From an uncultured Devosia sp. (GTDB taxonomy: Bacteria; Pseudomonadota; Alphaproteobacteria; Rhizobiales; Devosiaceae): a DNA stretch of 8,696 nt. Location of the stretch: assembly GCA_946480655.1 (NCBI GenBank), contig CAMLKN010000090.1, positions 1 to 8,696 on the forward strand. The letters run 5' to 3'. Below are positions 1-6,292 of this stretch, one piece after another. A program made the translations under genes and the position numbers. The notes under the pieces were generated by a model. That model was not told where the DNA came from and made no database searches. It saw only the letters and a program-made list of their open reading frames with translations. The first letter of the stretch is position 1; each line of letters opens with the position of its first letter.

Positions 1-860
1 GCGAGGTGCGGGCCAATGTGTCGTTCAACCTGCACAAGCGGGTGGATGCCCATACCTGGCGGGCCTTTGCGCGGCCGGCCAAGAAGCTGCATGTGCTCGA
101 CCGGCTGGAACTGGGGAATGGCGGGGCCGAACCGCTGGTCGCCAAGGTAGCTGGCAAGGGTGACACGGGCGAGGTGACGCTGGAATTCGAGCTTGGCGGC
201 GCGCAACTCGACGAGGCGATCAAATCGCATGGGGCGATGCCGCTGCCGCCCTATATCGGGGCCAAGCGGGCAGTCGAAGAGCGCGACAAGGTCGACTACC
301 AGACGGTCTATGCGGCCGAGGATGGGGCCGTGGCGGCGCCGACGGCGGGGCTGCATTTCACCGAACGCCTGCTGCAGGAGCTCAGCGACATGGGCGTGGC
401 CATGGAGCGGGTGACGCTGCATGTGGGCGCCGGTACGTTCCTGCCGATGAAGGCGGACGATACCGATGACCATGTGATGCATTCGGAGTGGGGCGAGATC
501 GACCAGGCGACGGTCGAGCGCATCAATGCGCGCCGTGCCGCCGGGGGCAGGGTGGTCGCCGTCGGGACGACCAGCCTCAGGTTGCTCGAGACGGCGTCGC
601 GAGCCACAGGTGAGCTGAAGCCCTTCGTAGGTGACACCGATATCTTCATCACGCCGGGATTCCGGTTCCGCACGGTGGATGTGCTGATGACCAATTTCCA
701 CCTGCCCAAATCGACGCTGTTCATGCTGGTCAGCGCCTTCTCGGGGCTGGAGACGATGAAAGCGGCCTATGCACACGCCATCGCGAATAGCTACCGCTTC
801 TATTCGTATGGGGATTCCTCGCTGCTGCACCGAGCGCCGCATCGTGAGGATGATGCGTGA
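1..860 (+). CDS. queA: S-adenosylmethionine:tRNA ribosyltransferase-isomerase (QueA), 3' part
   Basis: QueA transfers and isomerises the ribosyl group of S-adenosylmethionine onto preQ1 at position 34 of tRNA, giving epoxyqueuosine; it is a cytoplasmic enzyme. The gene enters from the left edge already open (first full codon at base 3) and shows 285 codons before TGA. The family is usually about 345-365 residues, so some 60-80 N-terminal residues lie outside the window. Recognisable QueA blocks are LHKRVD followed by [11 protein letters not shown] near the edge, AAPTAGLHF (about bases 328-360), TLHVGAGTF (about 412-441), VGTTSLR (about 562-582), [17 protein letters not shown] (about 688-741) and the C-terminal YSYGDSSLL (about 801-827). 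No frameshift is visible. Its neighbour is tgt, the preceding enzyme of the same pathway, 44 bases downstream. Identification is secure; only the true start is unseen. Confidence 0.96.
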   Translation, partial: EVRANVSFNLHKRVDAHTWRAFARPAKKLHVLDRLELGNGGAEPLVAKVAGKGDTGEVTLEFELGGAQLDEAIKSHGAMPLPPYIGAKRAVEERDKVDYQTVYAAEDGAVAAPTAGLHFTERLLQELSDMGVAMERVTLHVGAGTFLPMKADDTDDHVMHSEWGEIDQATVERINARRAAGGRVVAVGTTSLRLLETASRATGELKPFVGDTDIFITPGFRFRTVDVLMTNFHLPKSTLFMLVSAFSGLETMKAAYAHAIANSYRFYSYGDSSLLHRAPHREDDA

Positions 861-868
861 CGGCGCAG

Positions 869-897
869 TTGCTGCCTTCCCAAGGTCAGGCTAGAAC
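869..897 (+). promoter_or_regulatory. possible promoter for tgt, leaderless geometry
   Basis: A weak sigma-70-like pair lies in the queA-tgt gap: TTGCTG at 869-874 and TAGAAC at 892-897, separated by 17 bases. The -10-like box ends 7 bases before the tgt ATG at 905, so transcription would begin at or next to the start codon. This fits the absence of a well-spaced Shine-Dalgarno (the closest, AGG at 888-890, is 14 bases away). The -35 matches only three consensus positions, so this is an inference. Confidence 0.3.
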
Positions 898-904
898 CCG
901 CGCC

Positions 905-2032
905 ATGAAACAGGTCACTTTCTCCCTTCTCGCCACGGACGGCATGGCTCGCCGCGGCCGCATCGACACGCCGCGGGGCGAGATCAACACGCCCGCCTTC
1001 ATGCCCGTAGGGACTGCCGGTACGGTCAAGGCCATGTATCCTGAGCAGGTGCGGGAAACGGGCGCAGATATTCTGCTGGGCAATACCTATCACCTGATGC
1101 TGCGGCCGGGGGCGGAGCGCGTCGCCGCGCTCGGGGGGCTGCATGACTTCATGGATTGGCAACGGCCGATCCTGACCGATAGCGGTGGCTTCCAGGTGAT
1201 GTCGCTGGCCAAGCTCAGGAAGCTCACCGAGAAGGGCGTGACCTTCAAGTCGCATATCGATGGTTCGAGCCATGAACTGACGCCAGAGCGGAGCATCGAA
1301 ATCCAGACGCTGCTCGACAGCGACATCATCATGCAGCTCGACGAGTGCATTGCCCTGCCGGCCGAGCGCAAGGAGATGGAACGGGCGATGGAGCTCTCGA
1401 TCCGCTGGGCGGATCGGTCCAAGACGGCGTTCAACAACCAGCAAAACCGGGCCCTGTTTGGCATCGTGCAGGGTGGCGACGATGCGGAACTGCGCGGCAA
1501 GTCGGCAGCGGGGCTCAAGAGCATCGGCTTCGATGGCTATGCCGTGGGTGGGTTGGCCGTGGGCGAGCCACAGGAGGTGATGTTCCGGGTGCTCAGCGAC
1601 ATCACGCCGGAATTGCCCGTGGATCGGCCGCGCTACCTGATGGGTGTCGGCAAGCCGGACGATATCCTGGGTGGCATAGAGCGCGGCGTGGACATGTTCG
1701 ATTGCGTGCATCCGACACGCGCCGGACGGCATGGGCATGCCTATACCCGCTTTGGCGTCATCAACCTGAAGAATGCCCGGCATAAGGACGATCACCGGCC
1801 GCTGGACGAGGCTTCACCCAACCCCAATTGCCGCCGTTGGAGCCGTGCCTATCTCCACCATCTGGTTCGCACGGAAGAGATTTTGGGCGCCATGGTGCTA
1901 TCGCAGATCAACCTGGCCTATTATCAGGAACTGACGGCGGGGTGCCGCGCGGCCATCGAGGCCGGTCGGATGACAGATTTTGCGGCAGAGACGCGCGCGG
2001 CCTGGGCCGCCGGCGACCTGCCGGTTCTCTAA
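905..2032 (+). CDS. tgt: queuine tRNA-guanine transglycosylase
   Basis: Tgt swaps guanine-34 for preQ1 in the wobble position of tRNA-Asp, -Asn, -His and -Tyr; QueA next door then completes the side chain. The product is 375 residues, normal for bacterial Tgt. I chose ATG 905 because [13 protein letters not shown] is where family members begin; a GTG at 857 in the same frame would overlap the queA stop and add 16 unrelated residues. Visible motifs are [27 protein letters not shown] (general acid/base Asp92), [11 protein letters not shown] for base recognition, and [10 protein letters not shown] with the expected nucleophile Asp266. The oddity is the zinc site. Where Tgt usually has C-x-C-x2-C followed by a distant His, this protein reads SPNPNC: the first two cysteines appear replaced by Ser and Asn, while the last Cys and the His in SRAYLHH remain. 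No nearby Shine-Dalgarno is seen. Confidence 0.97.
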   Translation: MKQVTFSLLATDGMARRGRIDTPRGEINTPAFMPVGTAGTVKAMYPEQVRETGADILLGNTYHLMLRPGAERVAALGGLHDFMDWQRPILTDSGGFQVMSLAKLRKLTEKGVTFKSHIDGSSHELTPERSIEIQTLLDSDIIMQLDECIALPAERKEMERAMELSIRWADRSKTAFNNQQNRALFGIVQGGDDAELRGKSAAGLKSIGFDGYAVGGLAVGEPQEVMFRVLSDITPELPVDRPRYLMGVGKPDDILGGIERGVDMFDCVHPTRAGRHGHAYTRFGVINLKNARHKDDHRPLDEASPNPNCRRWSRAYLHHLVRTEEILGAMVLSQINLAYYQELTAGCRAAIEAGRMTDFAAETRAAWAAGDLPVL

Positions 2033-2057
2033 AGATTTCTCGCAGAGGGACAAGACT

Positions 2058-3698
2058 ATGGCCAAGGGCGAACGTGGCGACGTGCTCAATCCGCTGATGA
2101 AGCAGCGCAAACGGCTGAGCGAAGTGACGATGCGCGAGATGTTCGCGGTCGATCCGAACCGCTTCCAGCGATTCTCGGCGACCGGGGCCGATATTCTGCT
2201 GGACTACTCGAAAAACCGCATCGACGAAGACGCCATGGCGGCGCTGTTCGAGCTGGCACGCGCAGCCGGCGTCGAGGAACGCCGCAGCCAGATGTGCGAG
2301 GGCGAGCACATCAACATCACCGAAGACCGCGCCGTGATGCACATGGCGCTGCGCTACCAGGGCGACAGGCCGGTCGAGGTGGACGGCAAGGACGTGATGC
2401 CGGATGTGCGGGCGGTGCTCGCGGCCATCGAGGCCTATACGAATGCCGTACGCTCGGGCGACATCCGCGGGCATGGCGGCGAACAATTCACCGACGTGGT
2501 CAATATCGGCATTGGCGGGTCGGACCTCGGCCCGGCCATGGTGACGCTGGCGCTGGAGCCCTATACCCGCGCCGACCTGCGTGCCCATTACGTTTCCAAT
2601 GTCGATGGGGCGCATATCCATGACGTGCTCAAGCGCCTCGACCCCAAGAAGACGCTGTTCATCGTTGCGTCCAAGACCTTCACCACCGACGAGACCATGA
2701 CCAATGCCGGTTCGGCGCGGAAGTGGATTGCCGAGGCGCTGGGCGAAGAAGCGGTGCCTAACCACTTTGCGGCCGTCTCGACCAATCTCGAGGCCTGCGC
2801 GAAGTTCGGCATCCGTGAAGACCGGATCTTCGGCTTCTGGGACTGGGTCGGCGGGCGCTATTCGGTGTGGTCGGCCATCGGCCTGCCCATCGCCATGGCG
2901 GTCGGCTACGACAATTTCGCCAAGTTCCTGGCGGGCGCCGATGCCATGGATCGGCATTTCCTCGAAACGCCGCTGGAGCGCAACCTGCCGGTGATCATGG
3001 CGCTGTTGGGCGTCTGGTACCGCAATGCCTGGGGTTTCTCGACCCATGCCGTGCTGCCCTATGACCAGCGCCTCAGCCGTTTTGCCGCGTATCTCCAGCA
3101 GCAGGACATGGAATCGAACGGCAAGTCGGTGACGCTTAACGGCAAGAAGGTCGGCTGGCCGACCGGGCCGATCGTCTGGGGCGAGCCGGGCACCAATGGC
3201 CAGCATGCCTTCTACCAGTTGATCCACCAGGGCACCGACGTCATTCCCTGCGATTTCCTGATCGCCGCGCGGCCACATGAAAGCCTGCCGCCGCATCACG
3301 ACAAGCTGGTGGCGAATGTCTTGGCGCAGTCGGAAGCGCTGATGCTGGGCAAGACCAAGGACGAGGTCGTGGCCGAACTCAAGGCCCAGGGCCTCGACAA
3401 GGACAAGATCAAGGCATTGGCGCCGCACAAGGTGTTTCCGGGCAACCGGCCGAGCAATACGCTGTTCTACAAGCAGCTGACGCCGGAAGTGCTGGGTTCG
3501 CTGATCGCGCTCTACGAGCACAAGGTGTTCGTGCAGGGCGTGATCTGGAACGTCAATTCCTACGACCAGTGGGGCGTGGAACTGGGCAAGCAACTGGCCA
3601 AGGCGCTGCTGCCCAAGGTCAAGGGTGAGGAGAGCGGGGCCGGGCACGATGCCTCGACGCAGGGCCTCCTTGGCTACTATCTCGCCAACAAGGCCTGA
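2058..3698 (+). CDS. pgi: glucose-6-phosphate isomerase
   Basis: Pgi interconverts glucose-6-phosphate and fructose-6-phosphate in the cytoplasm, linking glycolysis, the pentose-phosphate and Entner-Doudoroff routes and amino-sugar synthesis. The product is 546 residues against 549 in E. coli and aligns along its whole length. Conserved blocks are [24 protein letters not shown] with ETMTN (phosphate binding), [16 protein letters not shown] [12 protein letters not shown], the catalytic Glu352 in MESNGK, His383 in NGQHAFYQ and Lys511 in [11 protein letters not shown]. These sit at a constant offset of three from E. coli Glu355, His386 and Lys514. ATG 2058 is preferred because AGAGGGA at 2044-2050 lies seven bases upstream; frames upstream of it belong to the end of tgt. 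The gene begins 25 bases after tgt and ends three bases before the next gene, so the three are probably one transcript. No defect is seen. Confidence 0.98.
   Translation: MAKGERGDVLNPLMKQRKRLSEVTMREMFAVDPNRFQRFSATGADILLDYSKNRIDEDAMAALFELARAAGVEERRSQMCEGEHINITEDRAVMHMALRYQGDRPVEVDGKDVMPDVRAVLAAIEAYTNAVRSGDIRGHGGEQFTDVVNIGIGGSDLGPAMVTLALEPYTRADLRAHYVSNVDGAHIHDVLKRLDPKKTLFIVASKTFTTDETMTNAGSARKWIAEALGEEAVPNHFAAVSTNLEACAKFGIREDRIFGFWDWVGGRYSVWSAIGLPIAMAVGYDNFAKFLAGADAMDRHFLETPLERNLPVIMALLGVWYRNAWGFSTHAVLPYDQRLSRFAAYLQQQDMESNGKSVTLNGKKVGWPTGPIVWGEPGTNGQHAFYQLIHQGTDVIPCDFLIAARPHESLPPHHDKLVANVLAQSEALMLGKTKDEVVAELKAQGLDKDKIKALAPHKVFPGNRPSNTLFYKQLTPEVLGSLIALYEHKVFVQGVIWNVNSYDQWGVELGKQLAKALLPKVKGEESGAGHDASTQGLLGYYLANKA
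3690..3693 (+). promoter_or_regulatory. ribosome-binding site deciding the TTG start of map
   Basis: AAGG inside the last codons of pgi lies eight bases before TTG 3702. No ATG occurs near the expected N-terminus of the aminopeptidase, so this site and the family alignment together support TTG as the start, with translation probably coupled to pgi termination. Confidence 0.45.
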
Positions 3699-3701
3699 CG
3701 C

Positions 3702-4457
3702 TTGATCATCACGACGGATGAGCAGCTCGAAAAGCTCAAGGCAATCGGGCGGATCTGCGCCATGGCCCGTGAGGCCATGGCCGCAGCTATGCGACCGGGC
3801 ATGACCACTCTGGAACTGGACGAGATCGGCGCGAAATTCCTTGCCGAACACGGTGCTCAATCAGCGCCGGTGCTGACCTATGAGTTTCCCGGCGCAACCT
3901 GCATCTCGATCAACGAAGAGATCGCCCATGGCATTCCGGGGGACCGGGTGCTCAAGGATGGGGACCTCATCAACATCGACGTGTCGGCGATGAAGGATGG
4001 GGTGTTTGCCGATTGCGGCGCCTCATACATCCTGGGCAAGGGTGATCCGCGGCTCGAAAAACTGTGTCGAGAGGGCAAGAAGGCCATGTGGGCCGGGATC
4101 AATGCGGTCAAGGCGGGCGCCCCGCTGGCCGACATTGGAACGGCCATCGGCAAGGTCGCCAAAAAGGGCGGCTATACGCTGATCCGGAACCTTGCCAGCC
4201 ACGGCGTGGGCGACAGCCTCCACGACGAGCCGGGTGAAGTGCCGACATGGCCGGACCGGTCCGAGCGGCGGAAGATCCAGAACGGACTGGTGTTCACGAT
4301 CGAGCCGTTCCTGTCGTTGGGCGGCCAGATGGCCGAGCAGTTGTATGAAGACGACGAATGGACACTGACTGCGGAGCCGCTGGCGCCGACGGTGCAGTAT
4401 GAGCACACGATTGTCGCGACGCCGCGCGGCGCCGTGGTGGTGACGCTAGCGGGTTAG
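3702..4457 (+). CDS. map: type I methionine aminopeptidase, short Staphylococcus-like class
   Basis: This metalloprotease removes the initiator methionine from new proteins with a small second residue. The 251-residue product is a single pita-bread catalytic domain with no zinc-finger or SH3-binding extension. All five metal ligands are visible at canonical spacing: Asp93 (NIDV), Asp104 (FADCG), His167 (ASHGVG), Glu201 (TIEPF) and Glu234 (QYEHT). The substrate-side His is in AHGIPG. The start is TTG at 3702: the N-terminus MIITTDEQLEKLKAIGRICA lines up with Staphylococcus aureus MetAP (from memory), and the first ATG comes only after that conserved stretch. Features such as CISINEEIAHGIP rather than CTSVN..CHGIP, and the lack of the CGHG cysteine, place it apart from the usual proteobacterial Map. 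I infer a second or accessory enzyme. It follows pgi after three bases and its TAG overlaps the stop of the opposing gene. Confidence 0.93.
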   Translation: MIITTDEQLEKLKAIGRICAMAREAMAAAMRPGMTTLELDEIGAKFLAEHGAQSAPVLTYEFPGATCISINEEIAHGIPGDRVLKDGDLINIDVSAMKDGVFADCGASYILGKGDPRLEKLCREGKKAMWAGINAVKAGAPLADIGTAIGKVAKKGGYTLIRNLASHGVGDSLHDEPGEVPTWPDRSERRKIQNGLVFTIEPFLSLGGQMAEQLYEDDEWTLTAEPLAPTVQYEHTIVATPRGAVVVTLAG

Positions 4458-4981
4458 AGCCACACCAGCAGCAGCGGGCCGAGGATGACGAGGCCGATGC
4501 CGACCGCATAGCGCAGGTTTCCGAGGCGTCGCAGGGCCGGGACGCTGAGGATGGTCGATAGCACCAGGAAGCCGACCAGGCCGACAATGGCAGGTAGCAG
4601 CGGGTTGAGATTGAGCGCGGTGTTTTCGGTCAGCTGCAGATAGACCATGTGGCCGCCGGCAAAGCCGAGCAGGGCCATGATGACCACGGTGACTGCCTTG
4701 GAGGCGATCAGCAGGGCCATGTCTATGGTGTTGCTGGTGAGCAGGAGGGCAAGGCCGGAGGCGGTGACATGGACGGCGGCGAGGGTGGCGAAGACGCCGC
4801 TGCCGACCAGAACGGGCACCAGTTCGGGTGGGGCGTTGAGCGGCACGGAGCCGACCATGGGCAAGTTGGCGCCATATTGGGCCAACAGGTAGATGCCGTA
4901 GAGCATGACCAAGGTGCTGCCGGCAAAGACCAGCAAGGTGACCGCCAGGACTTTCAGGAGGTCGGTCGTTTCCTGCGACAT
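4454..4981 (-). CDS. integral membrane protein of unknown function, five predicted helices
   Basis: I do not recognise a family. The 175-residue product is very hydrophobic. By eye there are five membrane segments at about residues 10-33, 54-81, 88-115, 128-147 and 157-175. The only cluster of positive charge is Arg151, Arg152 and Arg157 between helices 4 and 5, which by the positive-inside rule predicts a cytoplasmic N-terminus and a periplasmic C-terminus ending almost in the last helix. The 39-53 loop, with several prolines (LPMVGSVPLNAPPELVP), would be periplasmic. ATG 4981 is chosen over the in-frame TTG at 4993 because GGGGA (4991-4987) sits at good distance before it. Codon use matches the neighbours, supporting a real gene. 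Its TAA overlaps the map stop codon in the opposite direction. It may share a transcript with tRNA-Lys and the small ORF upstream, or use the candidate promoter at 5014-5040. Confidence 0.82.
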   Translation of the reverse strand: MSQETTDLLKVLAVTLLVFAGSTLVMLYGIYLLAQYGANLPMVGSVPLNAPPELVPVLVGSGVFATLAAVHVTASGLALLLTSNTIDMALLIASKAVTVVIMALLGFAGGHMVYLQLTENTALNLNPLLPAIVGLVGFLVLSTILSVPALRRLGNLRYAVGIGLVILGPLLLVWL

Positions 4982-4986
4982 GATTT

Positions 4987-4991
4987 TCCCC
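4987..4991 (-). promoter_or_regulatory. ribosome-binding site fixing the start of the membrane protein
   Basis: On the minus strand GGGGA is followed, after the short A-rich spacer, by ATG at 4981. The in-frame TTG at 4993 lies just upstream of this purine run and would have no comparable site, so translation more likely begins at 4981. Confidence 0.6.
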
Positions 4992-5013
4992 AAACCCGCC
5001 TAACAACTTGCCG

Positions 5014-5040
5014 ATAGTACGGCATGGCGCTGATTCTCAA
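5014..5040 (-). promoter_or_regulatory. possible promoter for the membrane protein gene
   Basis: Minus-strand TTGAGA (5040-5035, five of six consensus positions) is followed after 15 bases by TACTAT (5019-5014, four of six). The spacer is shorter than the usual 17. Transcription would start near 5007, leaving a leader of about 25 bases before ATG 4981. The -10-like box is also the loop of a small hairpin with arms TGCCG and CGGCA. Confidence 0.3.
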
Positions 5041-5210
5041 ACGCGAATGCGACGCGGGGTGGCGCTGAGACGCGTCTGGGTCATCGGCTGGGCAGGGCGG
5101 GCGGCCCGGGCAATGCGGATGGGCTTGCGGAACTCTTCGGACAATTCCCCGGCATCGGCGCGGTAATCGAGCTCGGCATAGGGATCGGGGTCGCAATAGG
5201 TCTGGGTCAT
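5037..5210 (-). CDS. candidate 57-residue small protein with segregated charge
   Basis: I recognise no family. The frame runs from ATG 5210 to TGA 5037. Third codon positions are strongly G/C and codons match the neighbours, which argues for coding. The sequence is unusual: residues 1-26 carry eight acidic side chains and one Arg, while residues 28-57 carry nine Arg/Lys and no acid. There is no hydrophobic segment, so it should be soluble and perhaps disordered or nucleic-acid binding (inference). MTQT occurs at residues 1-4 and again at 43-46, encoded by a 13-base direct repeat. The same frame stays open upstream through Ala/Pro codons but has no start codon there. No clear Shine-Dalgarno precedes ATG 5210, the main weakness. 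It begins 82 bases behind tRNA-Lys with no evident terminator between them. Confidence 0.5.
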   Translation of the reverse strand: MTQTYCDPDPYAELDYRADAGELSEEFRKPIRIARAARPAQPMTQTRLSATPRRIRV

Positions 5211-5212
5211 CG
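5074..5212 (-). repeat. pair of 13-base direct repeats spanning a start codon
   Basis: GTCTGGGTCATCG occurs at 5074-5086 and again at 5200-5212 (plus-strand reading). On the minus strand each copy contains ATGACCCAGAC in the same reading frame, encoding MTQT. One copy is the presumed start of the 57-residue ORF, the other lies 42 codons later and could in principle initiate a 15-residue peptide. Confidence 0.75.
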
Positions 5213-5292
5213 CGGGTGCCGGTGCTGGAGCAATGGCGACCGTACCGAACCATTTGGGCGGTGTCGCGACAGGGTGAGCCTTGGAGAAGAGG

Positions 5293-5367
5293 TGGTACGC
5301 CGGGCGGGGGTCGAACCCGCGACCATTCGATTAAAAGTCGAATGCTCTACCACTGAGCTACCGGCGC
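5293..5367 (-). tRNA. tRNA-Lys (anticodon TTT)
   Basis: The minus strand folds into a complete 75-base cloverleaf including encoded CCA (5295-5293). The acceptor is GCGCCGG against CCGGCGT, followed by discriminator A. The D arm is GCTC/GAGC with loop AGTGGTA, the anticodon stem TTCGA/TCGAA encloses loop CTTTTAA with anticodon TTT at 5335-5333, and the T arm is GCGGG/CCCGC with loop TTCGACC. It decodes AAA and AAG. The outermost acceptor pair is G1-U72, a wobble, while the other pairs are Watson-Crick. A sigma-70-like promoter lies just upstream. No terminator is evident downstream, so the transcript may continue into the small ORF. Lys tRNA is not a queuosine substrate, so its nearness to queA and tgt has no functional meaning. 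Confidence 0.97.
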
Positions 5368-5383
5368 CTAGAGGTTGGCGCGG

Positions 5384-5411
5384 AAAATAGCCAGACTTGC
5401 CCCCGAGTCAA
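5384..5411 (-). promoter_or_regulatory. promoter for tRNA-Lys
   Basis: Minus-strand TTGACT (5411-5406, five of six consensus bases) is followed after 16 bases by TATTTT (5389-5384, four of six). Transcription would begin near 5377, about nine bases before the mature tRNA. The -35 box lies mostly in the loop of the inverted repeat at 5401-5423. Confidence 0.65.
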
Positions 5412-5423
5412 CCGTATTCGGGG
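5401..5423 (-). terminator. hairpin just after the SPOR-like gene, no U-tract
   Basis: Arms CCCCGA and TCGGGG (5401-5406 and 5418-5423) surround an 11-base loop and begin one base beyond the TAA of the SPOR-like gene. Position fits a transcription stop or 3'-end stabiliser, but no run of T follows on the minus strand, so intrinsic termination is uncertain. Confidence 0.35.
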
Positions 5424-5424
5424 A

Positions 5425-6228
5425 TTACTGCCCAAGTGTCAGCGGCGTGCCGGTATAGGGCATTGGGATGCAGGCGATGGACACCCGTTCGAAGCGCTGG
5501 CAGAGCGCGCGGGCCTCGGCCAGTTCGGCAATGGGGCCGACCACGATGCGCTTGTCATCGCCGTTGGCCTCATCGACCAGGAGGGGCGAGAGGCCGAACA
5601 GCAGCGGGCCAAGCTTGAGGGTGAGATCGCTCCAGAGCGCCGGGGTCTGCTCGAACGGAACGGCTGCCCCGACGGCAATGCCATAGGCATTCTCGTTGGG
5701 CATGGCGACGGCGACCTGCGGCGGGACGACGGCGGGAAGCGGCTGCTGCGCGGGGGCTGCTGGTTCGGCGGGCGCTGCCTGGGGTAGAGCGGACTGCCTG
5801 ACGGCGACCGAACCGCCTTCGGCATCAAAGGTCAGTGTTTCGTTGGTGCCGATCGAGGCGGTGAACATGGACCGATCGACCATGGTGCCGTCGGGCAGGG
5901 ATTCGAGCATGCGCGGCACGGTGACCTCAAGCGCGCCAACGCGCCGGGTGATCTCATTGCCGCTACGCTCCTGCATGGCAAAGCGACTGACCAGCACCTC
6001 GTTCTCGCGCTTGAGGCGGTTGGTTTCCTCACGCAGGTCCGATACCTGCTGGCGCAGTGTTTCGATGGAAGCGCCGGCGATGCGGGGCTGATGCAGACCG
6101 CCGATGATGCTCTGTGGCACCAGCATGGAAATGTTGGAGCCGAACACAGCCAGGGCTGCGCAGACAAGCGCCACAATCCCCCAGACGGTGACGTCCGATT
6201 GCCGGAACTGTTCGGATGCTCTAGCCAA
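5425..6228 (-). CDS. membrane-anchored coiled-coil protein with SPOR-like C-terminal domain
   Basis: I do not recognise a named family. From TTG 6228 the product has 267 residues: a short cytoplasmic N-terminus, one membrane helix (about 13-37), a charged heptad region predicted to be coiled coil (about 54-87, e.g. LRQQVSDLREETNRLKREN), a middle segment, an Ala/Pro/Gln linker (about 147-175), and a C-terminal domain (about 178-265). That domain has the SPOR pattern: YGIAVGAAVPF, then RIVVGPIAELAEARALCQRF, then a closing strand. SPOR domains usually bind denuded glycan at septa; that function is inferred here. Cys243 and Cys253 could form a disulfide in the periplasm. An ATG at 6318 would add 30 residues, but these use codons rare for this genome (CTA, ATA, TTA, AGA) and have no Shine-Dalgarno, whereas AGGGG precedes TTG 6228. 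It diverges from glmU-glmS. Confidence 0.8.
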   Translation of the reverse strand: MARASEQFRQSDVTVWGIVALVCAALAVFGSNISMLVPQSIIGGLHQPRIAGASIETLRQQVSDLREETNRLKRENEVLVSRFAMQERSGNEITRRVGALEVTVPRMLESLPDGTMVDRSMFTASIGTNETLTFDAEGGSVAVRQSALPQAAPAEPAAPAQQPLPAVVPPQVAVAMPNENAYGIAVGAAVPFEQTPALWSDLTLKLGPLLFGLSPLLVDEANGDDKRIVVGPIAELAEARALCQRFERVSIACIPMPYTGTPLTLGQ

Positions 6229-6237
6229 GCGTGGTAA

Positions 6238-6242
6238 CCCCT
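6238..6242 (-). promoter_or_regulatory. ribosome-binding site favouring the TTG 6228 start
   Basis: Minus-strand AGGGG ends nine bases before TTG 6228. The upstream alternative ATG 6318 is preceded only by an A/T-rich stretch with no purine-rich site, so this is the better-supported start of the SPOR-like protein. Confidence 0.45.
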
Positions 6243-6292
6243 GAACCGCCCGAATCGCGGGGCGTATCGGGGCTAGAGTGGTCCCATTGTTA

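Noticed and set aside
800..1795. 331-codon minus-strand frame across tgt
   Set aside because: Antisense shadow of the conserved Tgt sequence with no domain signal and no ribosome site noted.
1908..3860. 650-codon open frame on the minus strand across pgi
   Set aside because: It lies antisense to a full-length, well-conserved Pgi. Its product is His/Arg/Leu-rich with no recognisable domain, as expected of a shadow frame in GC-rich DNA.
4421..4430. Perfect palindrome GCCGCGCGGC near the map 3' end as a terminator
   Set aside because: It has no loop and no T-run and encodes conserved-length protein sequence; GC-rich coding DNA yields such palindromes by chance.
4649..5017. 122-codon plus-strand frame opposite the membrane protein
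   Set aside because: The product is a Gly/Asp/Gln-rich low-complexity translation; the minus-strand frame gives clear membrane helices and a ribosome site instead.
4954..5253. 99-codon minus-strand frame overlapping the small ORF
   Set aside because: It runs into the membrane protein gene and has less favourable third-position G/C than the 57-residue frame; it looks like a shifted shadow.
5293..5367. tRNA-Lys as an attachment site for an integrated element
   Set aside because: No integrase gene and no second copy of the tRNA 3' end is visible in the window, and flanking genes have uniform codon use.
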